A DNA stretch of 64,000 nucleotides, from contig MQVO02000059.1 in assembly GCA_001986395.2 (NCBI GenBank), positions 39,985 to 103,984 of the forward strand, written 5' to 3'. The number at the start of each line of letters is the position of its first letter. Position 1 is the stretch's first letter. The position numbers and the translations under genes are program-made. Below are positions 26,583 to 39,433 of this stretch, one piece after another. The notes below the pieces were generated by a model. It saw only the letters and a program-made list of their open reading frames with translations. It was not told where the DNA came from and ran no database searches. This stretch comes from Irpex lacteus (lineage: Eukaryota; Basidiomycota; Agaricomycetes; Polyporales; Irpicaceae).

Positions 26583-28677
26583 ATGTCTCAGGCTATCGAA
26601 TGTCGTATCTGCCATAAAGGTGACACACTCGGTCCTCGCGGTGTCATGCTCACCTGTGGCCAGTGTAAACGCCACACCCACCATTGTAAGTTCATCATAC
26701 ACAATTTTCACAACTCGCCCTCCTTCTCAAAGACACTTGCAAAATCAGCTTGTTTAGTGCCCAGAATGACGAACCAACACCTCGTCGCACTCCTCGACAC
26801 TCTCAAAAATCCAGGTACACCCCAGTTTGGTCATCCCGAAGTGTGGATGTGCCCGCGATGTATTGGGAGGAACCCCGAGGCGGCCATGAAAACGATCCTT
26901 GGGAGACGGTTCTTTAAGCCTACTAATAGTAGTGTCGGATCGTCGTCTGTACAGCAAGCTGAGGATGGCCCGTCACGTCCACGACCGCCAGAACCAGTGC
27001 CTGTAGCTTATGCACCTCGGAACTCTGTTCGTTCAACGTCTGAGCAAGGTTCGTCACTTCGACACTTTACTTGCAAGCAGAACGTTGCTGATATCGGAGT
27101 TCTCTATACTTACTTCAACCTATGCTGCAGCTTCTTCTGCTATCTCTCTCGACGATGACGATGATCTTGAAATCATCGATTCACCGGCTACCACACCCCA
27201 ACGCTCGGTAACACTCTCCACTGGAAGATCTTCTTCCAGAGCCAGTATGGCGATGGACGTAGATGACGACGAGATACAGATCGTCGAAGGTCCCCCACCG
27301 AGTCGCTCAGCATCAGTGAGCTCCCGACAGACTTCCCGTGCACCCTCACAGACGAACATGCCTCCGCCTTCGCGCTCACAGTCTATAATCTCTCGAGCAG
27401 AGTCTATGTCGGGAATGTACACCTCACAAAGCCCCGCACCGCTACCTCGGCCGGGAGGATCTTCGTTTTCCAGATCGACTTCCGTGTCAACGTTCAGTGG
27501 AACTCCCGTACCGCGCCAGACTGTGAATGGGTCGGTTAGGCCTCACCACCCTCTTCCCTCACGACCTACTTTCTCCATGGGTATGGAACCTCCGATCTCT
27601 CAACGACCTATAGCGTCGTCTTCGCGGCATGGATTGTGGACGGACCTGCTGGGGCGCAAAAACGCAAACACTTCGAGTACAAAGAACAGCTTACCGATAC
27701 CGCGGAAGCGAAGGCAGCCCAGTAATTCCCGCGCACGCTCAGAGAGCTCTGAAGGACCATCCGACGACCCTGACTTCCCGGAGAAGAGACCCAGAACCGA
27801 CAGCCAGAGCCGAGACACATCTGAATCCGATCGACGACTCGCACCGACTGTGACGACGGAGGACATTCGAAGGATACAGGCGGAGTTGAGGGCGCAGGGG
27901 AAGTTGGCGCCTCCTCCTACGAACTATTATACGAATCGGTCGGAGAACAGGCAGTGGTGGTCTACCAGTGCTGGTGCGAGCTCGGGGTCTAGGTCCGCGG
28001 CTGTCTCGCGTGAGAGGCCCGCAACTTCTACTTGGCAGAGTGGACCGAAGGATGGCATACCGAGGCCTGCAAGCGATGATAGCGACTTGGAGGTAACGGA
28101 TGGTCCTCGGAAGTTGAGCTCCGCGGACCGTCCCATCCAGGGACAAGGTCGTGCGGGGGCCCCGCTGTTCATGCCTGACTCGGAGGAGTCGGGGAATGAG
28201 AGTCAACGTTCTCGGTCTCATACTCCGCCGAAGGGGAGAGTAGATGTCAAAGGGAAGGGGAAGGCACGTGCAAGCTCGATTGAGGACGATATAAAGGAGG
28301 AAGAGCAGGTCGAAGTCAAGCTCGAGGCTCTCGACAACCTCAGTCTGGGTGGTAATCATCCTGCGGCGTCGCGAAACAAGTCGAGGAAGCGCTCGCCGGA
28401 TATCTCAGAGAGACTTCCACTGCATCAGTGGAAGGCGAATCAGAAGACTATGGATGGAGAGGACGAGCCTGAGGATTTGAAGATGCTTTCGAATGACAAG
28501 TTTCGGATTGTGGAGAAGCAGGAGAGCGGGAGGATGGGTCCTAGGAAGGTTCAGCATACGCAGATGCTGGGGCTGTCCAACAGGAGAGAGGGCGTGAATA
28601 TTGTCAACTACAAGACTCGAGCGTTTTCGGAGAGGGTAGGAGTGCGCAGGCGGGAGATACCTGCTTGGATGTTATGA
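26583..28677 (+). CDS. PHD-finger protein, Ser-rich
   Basis: Three exons (26583-26685, 26758-27048, 27131-28677), 646 residues. A split PHD-type zinc finger lies at the N-terminus: two CX2C pairs and His residues in exon 1, and the closing Trp-Met-Cys-Pro-Arg-Cys in exon 2. The rest is low complexity: acidic patches, Ser/Pro/Arg-rich stretches and basic clusters that could be nuclear signals. A more ordered C-terminal end contains an Asp-Lys-Phe-Arg-Ile-Val motif. PHD fingers read histone tails, so a chromatin role is expected. The specific complex could not be named. Confidence 0.82.
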
Positions 28678-29399
28678 ATATTTTGATTATCTTGTATATA
28701 CACGCTTGATATACTCATTATCTACCCGTTCGGGGTCGGAGGCCATCCGGTGACTGGAAAACGATGGATGTCGGGATGTCTCCATAACAGGCAAATCCCG
28801 ACGATGCGTTCAGTATCGTGTGTCGGGAGCAGCGGGCCGATTGCATAATGTGGGGTAGACTTGCGATTTGTGGTGTACCAGTATAGTCTGTGCTATTTAT
28901 ATTTATCTATTCCTGTCATCGACCTAGTAAGCGTCGTATTCGACTAAAAATGCGCTGGGATCCAGCTTGGAAGGTCCATGTTCGCCGAGAGGGCCTAAGC
29001 GGTGGTCAAGCTGACTGAGTTCGCTTGGCCTGAAGTTGCCGAGGTCACACTTGAAGAGTTGCAGAGTTCAGGATCCGTTGGATGGGTTGAAAGTGGCTAG
29101 AGCAGTGCTAGAACTGTGGGTCTTTTTCCTCTTCAATGAATTCGTATCACGGCATTACGCCGCGGCCAAGCAGTTCATAAGCCAAAATGACGTCGATTGG
29201 CGCCCGTAGTTAGCGCAAGCGCACCTTGGCTCTAATTGACCGTCCAACTTCCTTTGCTCTCTACCACCATTTACAACGACCCCCGCAGCGCAACTGGGCA
29301 ACTCCTCTCTTGCTCTCAACCACGTATGAGAGTAGAAAGGTGTGTGGTTTATTTAAACTACGTAGGGCAGCTGTCGAATTAGAATTCTCTCTAGTCGTT
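28678..29399. other. Intergenic, PHD gene to PLD1
   Basis: No gene recognised. The PLD1 frame is open back to 29,226 but no ATG upstream of 29,400 is in frame. Confidence 0.5.
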
Positions 29400-32300
29400 A
29401 TGGCTTCAGTCGCTCAACCGCCTCATGGTCTGTTTGAGACCGCAAAGGCTCTTCTGCAAGAGGGAAAACGGACGCCGCCTCTCGAGGATGACCATCCACA
29501 AGAACCTCCCCTTGGCTTAAACCTCGCCGACGGGCATCCCCAAACTTCGCAAGAATCATCTCCGTCCACAAGACACCATTCTCCCCGTCTAGCTTCCGCT
29601 GCCCCCAACAGACGGTCTATAGGCACGCCGTCTGGACGCACCGGTCCCCCACGTTCTATCTCCTATAACTTTTCCTCTGGGTCGCATCCTGCATCTCGTG
29701 CTAATTCTCATGATGACCATGGTATGGAATCCATTCTTGAGCAACCGAAGCTGCGATTGTCGGAGGCCGACATGGGCAACTTCGATCCTGAAAAAGAGTT
29801 CAATCCTGTAACTACCCCATTCCGAGGAGCGCTGGAATATCAGGATCCAGAGCAGAGGGAGAGAGAAAGAGAGGCAGCGGACAAGAGGCAGAAGAAGAAG
29901 GAGCGAGAGGGCTACTTCCAGGACGTATGGGATCCGCGTCGGTGGATCTCAGACTCTCCCAGGTCGGACCATATATCATTCTTTCCGCACCACCAGGAGA
30001 GCACCAGCGATGGCGAGGCTTCTCATAGCGAACGACGGAAAGGCAGCGAACCTCAGGTTCTATCCGAAGAGCCCGAGGAGATGCAACCTAAATCGCACCA
30101 GTCCTCGCGTACTCCGACGATGGCTACAGCGAAGCCGTCCATAATGCCCCGTATCGCTCGGAGGACAAGGTCCTTACCTCAGATAAAGAAGGACAGCAAG
30201 GACGGAGAGGAGAATGGCGGGGAGGTAAACACGGCACCGAAATGGGGTCGCTTGCGGTCACTCATCCCACATCTTGCGCAACAACGCAGAGAGCAAAGCA
30301 ACAAAGGACCTTCAGCCGTCGTCTCACAGTCTGTGAACATCACGGATGAACTCATGGTCGGCGGTCTCTCGACGCTGATGATGAGGCTCTGGTTCGAGCG
30401 GGACGAGAAAGGCCACCGACGTGTGCCTCTTCTTTTCCACCGACTGCGTATCCGGGTGAGCGACAGTCTGCACCCTCTACATGGGAACAAGGCTGTCTTC
30501 CGTATCGAGTGCGAGTACGCGAACGGCGCTGCTCGTTGGGTGGTCTATCGACAGTTGAAGGAATTCCTCTCGCTGCATACGCACTACACTATCTCGAACG
30601 CGTATAATCGTAATCTGGACACTCTACCTGACTTCCCTAGAGCGGGTCTGCCGTACTTTAACTTTTTGAAAGAGCGGGGAAACGATTTCTCGCGACAAGA
30701 ATTTGCACGGCTGCAGAGGGAGAGTCTGGAGAACTATCTCATCGGGTTGATACGTGCTGTCGTAAGTCCCTTTCTTTCACTACTCTCAAGAAATAAGTGA
30801 CTGAGGTTAGCAATAGATGTTTCATCCCGCGGCGAACCGACTGGCGGGTTTCCTTGAGATCAGCGCTATGTCTATAGCTCTTGCTCAGTCTGGTGGCGCT
30901 CAGTATAAAGCTGGGTTGCTTCGTATTGAAGCTGTAGGCAACAAGGGCCCGTGGGGGAAACGAGGATCCAGCTGGAAGGAGAAGAAGAAGCAGAAATGGT
31001 GTGCCGTGCGCGAGAGTTACCTCGTCGTCTTAGAGGAAATGGGAGAGGTTTGTCCTTCAATCTACCACACGTCTTCGGCCTTGCTAATGGCGTTTCATAG
31101 CTCTCTGTATACGACGTCTTCATGATCGACTCAGACTTCCGCATCGAGCGACCCAAGCGATACTACCGCCAAGGCCTCAACCTCCTCACGCACCCCGACG
31201 AAGTCTTCGAAGAGGAAAAAGGCAAATACAAGTCCGACCCCAACCACGACACCCGCTCTCAATCCGGCACCTCCGTCAAATCGCGCATCTCCAGGATCTT
31301 CGGACACCACCACACCAACAAATCCCGCAGCACCCACCACCAGCGCGCGAGCTCCGACGGAGCACGTACGGGGACGATCAACTCCCGTCCGTCTCACGCG
31401 CGCAGTTCGTCTGTGTCATACAACCCCACGTCAGACTCTGATGATGATACGGGTGAAGAGGAGGAGGAAGACGAGGGACGGAGGCTGCAGAGGCAGATCA
31501 CGCCGATGTTGGATCCGTCGACTAATACGAACCCGCTTGAGGGGCCGGATGAGAAGGCTGCGGGGGAGAAGGATAGGAAGAAGAAGAGGGGGGATGTGTC
31601 GAAGCATACTTTCTATATTGAGAATTCGCAGATGCGGTTGAAGTGTTATGCGAAGAATGAGGTGGGTTTTGGCTCTTCGTCACTGGATCGGTTCAACGGC
31701 GAGACGTGGTTGGAGGTTGACTGACGTTTTATTGCGTTGTGCGGCGTGTAGCGGCAGATGTTGCAGTGGATCGCAGCGCTGGAGAAGGTCTCGAGGGAGT
31801 CGCATTATACGGGACGCAACCGGTTCGATAGCTTTGCGCCGATCAGGTTGAACGTAGCTGCTCAGTGGCTTGTGGATGGTGTGGGTGTCCTTTATTATTT
31901 ATCTCCAACTCGTTGCTGAGTAAAAGGTTTTAGCGAGATTACTTTTGGAACTTGTCCCGGGCTATTCTGCTTGCGAAGGAGTGTATCTATATACACGATT
32001 GGTGGTTATCTCCAGGTGAGAGGTAGTTTGTTCGTTACCTGAGCGTTCCTGATGACTCTATTCTAGAGCTTCAGCTGCGTAGGCCGCACATGGAGAAGTA
32101 TAGGTTAGATCGACTCCTCGAGCGTAAAGCGAAGGAGGGAGTGAAGATTTACGTTATTCTCTAGTAAGTTGGATGTTTGAGTTTGAACTGCCTCGCGCTG
32201 AATCGCTATGCTAGTCAAGAGGTGTCGAGTCGGACTACTCCTACAGATAGCAAGTACGTGCTTGTTACACAAACAGATGCGCGCGAAAGACTGAAGTTTC

Positions 32301-35300
32301 TGTAGCTACGCAAAGCAGCGCCTGAGCAACTTGCACCCGAATATCATGGTGCAGCGCTCGCCGTCGCATTTCCAGACGGGTACTTTCTACTGGGCACATG
32401 TACGTTGTCAAAGTCTCTACTAGGAGCGATAGTATTGAACGATCTATGTAGCACGAGAAGCTCTGCGTCATCGACCAGGTCATAGCTTTCATGGGTGGAC
32501 TGGACGCATGTTTCGGACGGTAAGTCCACTAGTGTATATCTCAGCTATCAGTACGCCAGTTGACAGTGCACTAGATGGGACACACCCCAGCACGTCCTAA
32601 CAGACGACCCAGAAAGCGGTGACTTGGCAGATGCCATCTGGCCGGGCAAAGACTACAGCAACCCTCGTGTACTAGACTTTCACACTCTGAACAAACCACT
32701 CGAGGACATGTACGATCGCTCGAAGGTACCTCGTATGCCATGGCATGACGTCTCGATGCAAATCGTCGGACAGCCTGCTCGTGATCTGGCGAGACATTTC
32801 GTGCAGAGGTGGAATTATCTTTTGCGTATCAAGGTGTGTTCGCTTCTATTTAAATATCTTGCAAAGGATAGGTTTGTTCATAATGAGGTGTAGAACCATA
32901 CAAAGCCAATGCCGACTCTGCTTCCTCCTCCTGACTTCAAGCCGGGTGAACTAGAACAACTTGGGCTTACGGGCACGTGCGAACTGCAGATCTGTAGGTC
33001 TGCGGGACCTTGGTCGCTTGGTACACCGGAGAGGATTGAGTTTTCCATCCAGAATGCCTATTTGAAGGGTGCGTCAGAGGTGAACTCGGTTGCTTCAGAA
33101 ATCTAATCGTGTTTGTGCGTTATAGCCATCCAGATGTCTGAGCATTTCGTGTACATTGAAAACCAGTTCTTCATCTCTTCGTACGTATGACTTATTTCTA
33201 CTCTATGTCGGATGTCTCATTCTATTTTCATACAGGACTGTGGTGAACGAGGTCAAGATCGAGAACAGGATTGGCGACGCGATCGTTCATAGGATCATCC
33301 GAGCTCACCGCGAAGGGACGCCCTTCAAGTGTTGCATCGTCATTCCGCTGCTTCCTGGGTTTACCTACCCTGTGGACCATAGCGATGCCAGCGCCGTGAG
33401 TACTGATACTACTATCTTGCGGAAGAGCTGAAATTTTGACCTATGGCCTGGATAGATTCGCATCATTTTAGAGTGCCAGAACCGTACCATCTGTAGAGGG
33501 CCGAACTCGATCTATGCTAGGTTGCGCAAGGAAGGGATTGAGGTATGACATGCACCCTGATTATTCGACAGGGTTGACTGAATTCGGTCGTTTGATAGCC
33601 TGACAACTATATTACGGTCTTTTCCTTGAGGAACTGGGCAAAGCTTCGAGGTGATGTTCTCACAACGGAGCAGGTGAGTTAACTCTGCTATCGATGTATA
33701 TTCCCCCAGCTGACGTCCGTTTAGGTATACATTCATGCCAAGGTATAGTGATACACTATTCGCGCACGATGTCGGTATTAACCACACTGCAGACTATGAT
33801 TGTCGATGATCGTTTGGCTATCATCGGTAGCGCCAATATCAACGAGCGATCCCAGCGGGGCGACCGTGACTCCGAAATTGCAGCTGTAATCAGGGACACC
33901 GACATGATTGACGGGTACTTACCTCTGTTGATCCGCAACGAAGATATCACTGATGATTGTATAGCACAATGGCAGGTAAACCCTTCAAAGTTGGGCGATT
34001 TGCACATACGCTGCGTGTCAGACTCATGCGCGAACATCTCGGAGTGGATGTTGATGCCATGTATGAGGAGGATCTGATGGCCAATGACCCTGTAAAGCCT
34101 GCTCATGAGCAAGAGGAATGGGACCCTGATGTTGAACAGGAGTACGGGCAAGAGCACGGTGTCACGCATGTTGGCCATGGCCATCGGCGAAACGCAAAGA
34201 GTAACTTGATGCACGATGTTGTCGATGGAATTGAGCAAGGTACGTTGATTCATCGAATGAAACAGTTCCGTGATCTCATCTGTACCGTAGCTATCCACGG
34301 AACTGGGGACGTAGAGGCCAACGATGTCTCCAAGTTGATGCGCAAGACTGGCCTCAAGACGAAGGGTGTCGACGCTACAGCCGCCGATAAGTCGCTCGAG
34401 GAGGAGCGCAAGACGTTCAATACTGACGGCAAGAAAGAGCATGGGTTCACGAGCTCTGTCGTTCCCACTCTAGAGGAGAAACTCATCGCAGAAACTCAGC
34501 TAGATCACATTCACGAGGCCCACACAAACGGAGACGCTAATCCGGCAGAGAACGGACATGCTGACCCTACGGAGGCTAAGGCGGACGACGAGTTGATGGG
34601 TGCTCCCGCAAACAGTGACCCTAAGCACGACGACCATGTGCCTGGCACTCGTCGCGAGAGTCATTCTGAGATAGAAGAGAAAGCGGTGGAAGCTCGTGGA
34701 GTTCTTAGAAAGCAGTTGGGCTCGAAGTTCTCGACAAAGACGTGGGCAGTGCCTACACCTACTCCTCATGTTGATCCGCATGGGTTTGAAGATCCGGTGT
34801 GCGAGGAATTCTGGAAGAGAACATGGGTTGCTTGTGCTGTGCATAATGTGAGTTGTTGTACAGTCCACTTACTGGTGTACATCTACTCACTCATTGCTAC
34901 AGACGGAGATTTATCGCAAGGTCTTCCACGCCATTCCAGATGACATAGTGACAACCTGGAAGCAGTACAAAGAATTCATCGCCCATCATGAGCGACTGAA
35001 TAAACCGGTAAGTTCAGTCTTACTACTCACGTCGTATATTCATTTGACGAATCCGCTCTAGGCGAAGGACCAGCCCAACCCCGAGCCCGTCGCTAGAGTA
35101 CCATCGGAGACCGGTGATGGTGTTGTACCAGGTCCTGTAGATGAGAAGATAGCAGCGCAAGATGCGGAAGATAAGGGAAAAGCACCGGCTGAGGCCGGAG
35201 AGGCCAACGACCATGGCCCTACGTCTCCTCCTCCCAACGCTCCGAACGAGAAGGAGGCTCGCCCTCGGAAACCTTCTAAGAGTGGTGTTGAACCATTTGA

Positions 35301-35554
35301 CCAAAGCGAAAGAGAGGAGATGGAACGTCTACTGGAGGAACTCCGCGGTCACCTCGGTATGTAAGGTATTGTCATTGTGAACGAATTTGCTGACATAGTC
35401 GCAGTTATCTACCCTACACGTTTCTTGGAAGGAGAGGATATATCAAACAACTTCCTCTTCAATGCTGACAGGTACTTTGTCTTGCGCATCTTGTCAACCA
35501 TAGTGACTTACATCCAGCATTTTCAGGTTGATGCCCCTACCTATTTATGATTGA
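29400..35554 (+). CDS. PLD1: Phospholipase D with PX and PH domains
   Basis: Twenty-two exons, 1,663 residues. It hydrolyses phosphatidylcholine to phosphatidic acid and choline at membranes. A disordered N-terminus (about 1-330) precedes a PX-like domain (about 360-460), a PH-like region interrupted by a long Ser/acidic insert, then the catalytic halves. HKD motif 1 is His-Glu-Lys-Leu-Cys-Val-Ile-Asp (about 866-873). HKD motif 2 is His-Ala-Lys-Thr-Met-Ile-Val-Asp (about 1162-1169), followed by Gly-Ser-Ala-Asn-Ile-Asn-Glu-Arg-Ser. The second motif is split by an intron after an 18-nt exon (33,725-33,742). A long acidic insert follows at exons 18-20. The final exon (35,527-35,554) gives the usual Pro-Leu-Pro-Ile-Tyr-Asp-type end. 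All 21 junctions keep frame. Confidence 0.93.
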
Positions 35555-36610
35555 GCGAACTCTCCTTTCTCTTTCCGCTTCTATACCCTTAAGGTTCACT
35601 TTAATGCCTCATGGACTTACACCCTCTCGGACAGACATGTATATTCTTGGACTATACCCCTCGTTTTCGCTTAATTGATAGCTGTTTCATGCTTTTGCAG
35701 GTGTCGTCGCCGACAGGCCCGCTACGGTTCACGATCTACTTGGTGCGTGTGTCTAGCTTGCCTCTCTGACTCTGACATTCTGTTAGGTGAACGAGGCCAT
35801 CCGGACAGCGTTCTTCGAGGCAGGGCGCTGGCAGAGGTTGTACGGCTTAGTACCTCGACATACGTACTTCCGATCAACTCTCACGCATGGTCCGTCCACC
35901 ACCGCGGCGAGAACATGTCTGTCCAAGCCAGGCCAGAGTGATCAGAACATGGTTTTACTCAGGAACAAGTATGTGCACTGTGCATATTCTATCTACGTAT
36001 GCTTGCGTTATTACTGCTATCGTGACGAATACTGGCCTCACCCGTTACAGCCGGAGGCGCACGAAGCGACCGTGTAACTACATGTACGTGAAATCACATT
36101 CTCTGGCCCCACACGTCTTTGTTCCATCTGAACATACACCACAGAAACTTGACAACACACACTAGCCGCCCAAGTAGGCGCAAGTGTATCAATGCACAGT
36201 TGGGGTTAGGACATGCCATATTACGCCATTCGCTCCTCCTCTCGCGTACACTCCCATCCTGAGAAGTTTCCATCCTCTATCAGTCTGTCTGCATCGCTCT
36301 CATAGGCTCGGAAAGCTCTATGGAATGTCATCATCATGTCTTGCGTGTAAGTTATCAATGCTGGTTTGATAAAGTCGTACCTGGTGGTACATCTATTTGT
36401 ATGGCGAGCAAAAGGGAAAGATGATACCCACCGCCCTTGCTCTCAGCTTCTCGCGAGCTCTGAGAACTGGAACTTGGACGTCCCTCGGTTACGTTACTTG
36501 CGCTTCCAGCCTTCCAAGCTTCAAGCTTCAAGCTCAAATCCGCAAGATTTCTCGGCGCCATAACCCACTGGGCGAGAGACCTACGAGACGACCACCGGGA
36601 GAAGTGAACG
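35555..36610. other. Intergenic, PLD1 to MFS transporter
   Basis: Only short open frames. One stretch (35,701-36,000) has splice-like boundaries but no recognisable protein; it may be 3' UTR or a relic. A CT-rich promoter lies before 36,611. Confidence 0.45.
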
Positions 36611-38984
36611 ATGCCTTCCAATCCTACGATCCCTGATAATTCCGCAACTGTCGCCGTCGACTTGAACGAGAAACGGTCCTATGCGGGATCGGCCTCCGAG
36701 GAGAACTCTGCATCGCTTACTGGACGGTGGGCGGACAAGAAGTATGACGAGTATGGGACGGAGGAAGACAAAGCACTGTTGAGGAAGGTCGACTGGAAGT
36801 GAGTTGCTTTTGAACTCTACTAGGCCTCGAAGCTAGAGTATACTGATTACGCTCATAGCGTGTTGCCAGTACTTACTTTACTATATCTACTGAGTTTCTT
36901 AGATCGGTGAGTTTGATGACTTCAGTCGACACATTCTGTTTTAGTCGCTGAATTTGTATGTTTCCGATATAGGTCAAACATCGGAAACGCAAAGTACGTT
37001 TATTGCACTCCACCGGTCGCGTAACTGAACCTGTTGGCACCGCACGTAGGATAGACGGTCTCACGACGGTATGTGTACTACCTTTCCGTCACTTGCATTG
37101 AACGCCCAATCCATGTTGGATGCAGGATATACATGTCTCAGGGCCAGCATACAATACAGCACTCGCCATATACTTCATCGCATACGTAACTTTCGAGATA
37201 CCCGCTAACGTATGTCTAAATGTGGTTCTTCACGGTCTTATGGTGCACTAACTAACGTTGCCGCTTCAGATCATGTAAGGCACAAAATCCTTGTCTTTAT
37301 ACGCAAGCAACGGGCTCCGTACTCATCGACATGCTGACTTCTTAGCCTGAAGCGATTCGACCCACAGTTCTGGCTTCCGACCCTGACCCTTCTTTGGGGC
37401 ATTGCGTCCATCTTCCAAGGCTTTGTGACCAACCGAGCCAGTTTGTTTGGTATACGATGGGGTATGACCGATTCATGTTGGGCGACGTGCAATTACATCT
37501 AGTACTGACATCTACTCATCACGTAGTGCTCGGCGCAACGGAAGCTGGTTTGTTCCCTGGAGTAGTATATCTCTTCTCAGTCTACTACCTACGGTATGTG
37601 AACGGGAATTTGAGGAGGTGGCGTCGACTTTACTTACGAGCACATGCATACGCAGACGTGAACGACACTGGCGTGTGGCGGTGTTCTTTGGCGGTGCGGC
37701 ATTAGCTGGCGCTTTTGGAGGTTCGTCGTTTCCCAAGACTTTGAGCTAATGTTCCTAAATACCGTCCTTAGGCGTTCTTGCGTATGCTATTGGCAAGATG
37801 GAAGGTATCGGCGGCAAGCGCGGCTGGCAATGGTGCGTGCTTTCCTCTCGTGTCCTTTGCCCTATCGTGCTCAGGTTGCTGATTGCTCTGCCCTCATGTA
37901 GGATCTTCATTCTCGAAGGCCTGATTACTGTGGTGTTCTCCGTGATTGCGTATTGGCTGGTACCCACCTGGTCCCACAAAGCCCGCTGGCTCACCGAGGA
38001 TGAACGCGCGCGACTTCTCGCCCGACTTGCAGCAGACTCAGACGCAGCGAACAAGGAGAAGTTCTCTTGGGTATACGTCCGCCAGGCTCTCACAGACCAC
38101 CTCGTGTGGGGATACGCGTTCCTATTTCATGGATTCGCGTTTGTACTTTACACACTCAGTTTGTTCTTGGTGAGTTTCTCGGACATTTGAAAGTAATCGT
38201 AGGCTCGTGTTTGCTGATGGAATCGCGGGTGTCGGGATATTTCTGGGTAGCCAACGATTATCGCTGAACTGGGCTTTGCGACGTGGAAAGCCCAGTTGAT
38301 GACAGTACCTCCGAATGCGCTCGCGGCTGCTGGGATCGCTCTCGGCGCGTGGCTGGCTGCGAGGACGGGAAGGCGGGCACCGTTGATTATCGGCTCAGCT
38401 GTGATAGGCATCATCGGTAAGTCCCCTCGTCTTGTTCAAAGGAAACATTAAAAGTACTCACTGGAACTGATTTGCTGTGGACAGGATACATCATCTTGGC
38501 CTCATCCAAGACGGGTATGCCTTTATACATATACGCCACCGAATACGATTCACTTACTGCTGTCACTCTCTCTTCAGCTGGTGCACAATATGTCGGTGTC
38601 CACTTCGCCTCTCTAGGCGTCTACACAGGGAACGCCTTGCTCCTCAGCTGGCCGTCCGAGAATGTATCCAATCAGACGAAACGGGCTATCTCTGTCGCCA
38701 TGCAGATTACTATAGGTGACCTCGGCGCCGTTACGGGAGTGCTCATTTACAGACCTGAGTGGGCAAAGGATCATTATCGCAAGCCCCATATCATAGCCAT
38801 CGGGTATCTGGTCCTGGCGATTGTTGTGGCGAGCGCACTTTGGTGGTGGATGGCCAAGGAGAACCGCAGGAGGGATGAAGTGTTGGCGAGTAGAGGTGAA
38901 GAGGGAGGGAAGAGTGTGGAGGAAGACCACGAGGAGAAGATCAGGCTGGGTGATAGACATCTTGAGTGGAGATATCAAGTTTGA
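36611..38984 (+). CDS. MFS transporter, anion:cation symporter (Dal5-like) type
   Basis: Fourteen exons, 510 residues, about 12 membrane segments. Blocks of the allantoate/nicotinate/tartrate permease family are present: Leu-Ser-Phe-Leu-Asp-Arg-Ser-Asn-Ile-Gly-Asn-Ala in helix 1, Glu-Ile-Pro-Ala-Asn-Ile-Ile-Leu-Lys-Arg, Gly-Ala-Thr-Glu-Ala-Gly-Leu-Phe-Pro-Gly, and the Asn-Val-Ser-Asn-Gln-Thr-Lys-Arg-Ala loop. It should import an organic anion with protons at the plasma membrane; the substrate is unknown. Small exons occur: 21 nt (36,973-36,993), 19 nt (37,050-37,068) and 5 nt (37,270-37,274). The 5-nt exon is needed to keep frame and the invariant Pro-Ala-Asn-Ile-Ile-Leu-Lys motif. Confidence 0.88.
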
Positions 38985-39433
38985 AGCTTGAAGCCTTGGT
39001 ACAAAGGGAACCTGGCGGGAGTCTGGTATATAAATTACTAGGTGCGATCAATATGAGACTTGGATGAATCATCGAATGTTAACCTTCTGCACAAACGCAA
39101 CAGGATTGTACATAAGGTATCGGTGAACTCAAATGAGAACATCGCCGGGTTGAGAATTGAACGCATGCAATTTGCTGGTCGGACCGCGCTTATGCCAATC
39201 ATACGACGTCATACTCTGGTACTTGGATTAAGCTTTCTCTATGTACAAGTTGACGGCAAATCGACGGCAACAACACCCTGGCTCACGCCAGCTCCAACGC
39301 GAGAATTGAACTCTAGCAAGCCGTGTATATTAGGTTGCAGCGCAGTCGAGCAACTGCAATTTAACATCATTCCGTTTCCTCTTTCTCCCAGTCACGTCCA
39401 AGACACTGAAGAGTGCAATTCCTAATCTTAAGG
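38985..39433. other. Intergenic, MFS to SnoaL-like gene
   Basis: Nothing recognised beyond UTR and promoter DNA. Confidence 0.5.

Noticed and set aside
35701..36070. Extra 3' exons of phospholipase D
   Set aside because: Splice-like sites exist, but the protein already ends in the family's usual C-terminus at 35,554 and the extra peptide matches nothing known to me.
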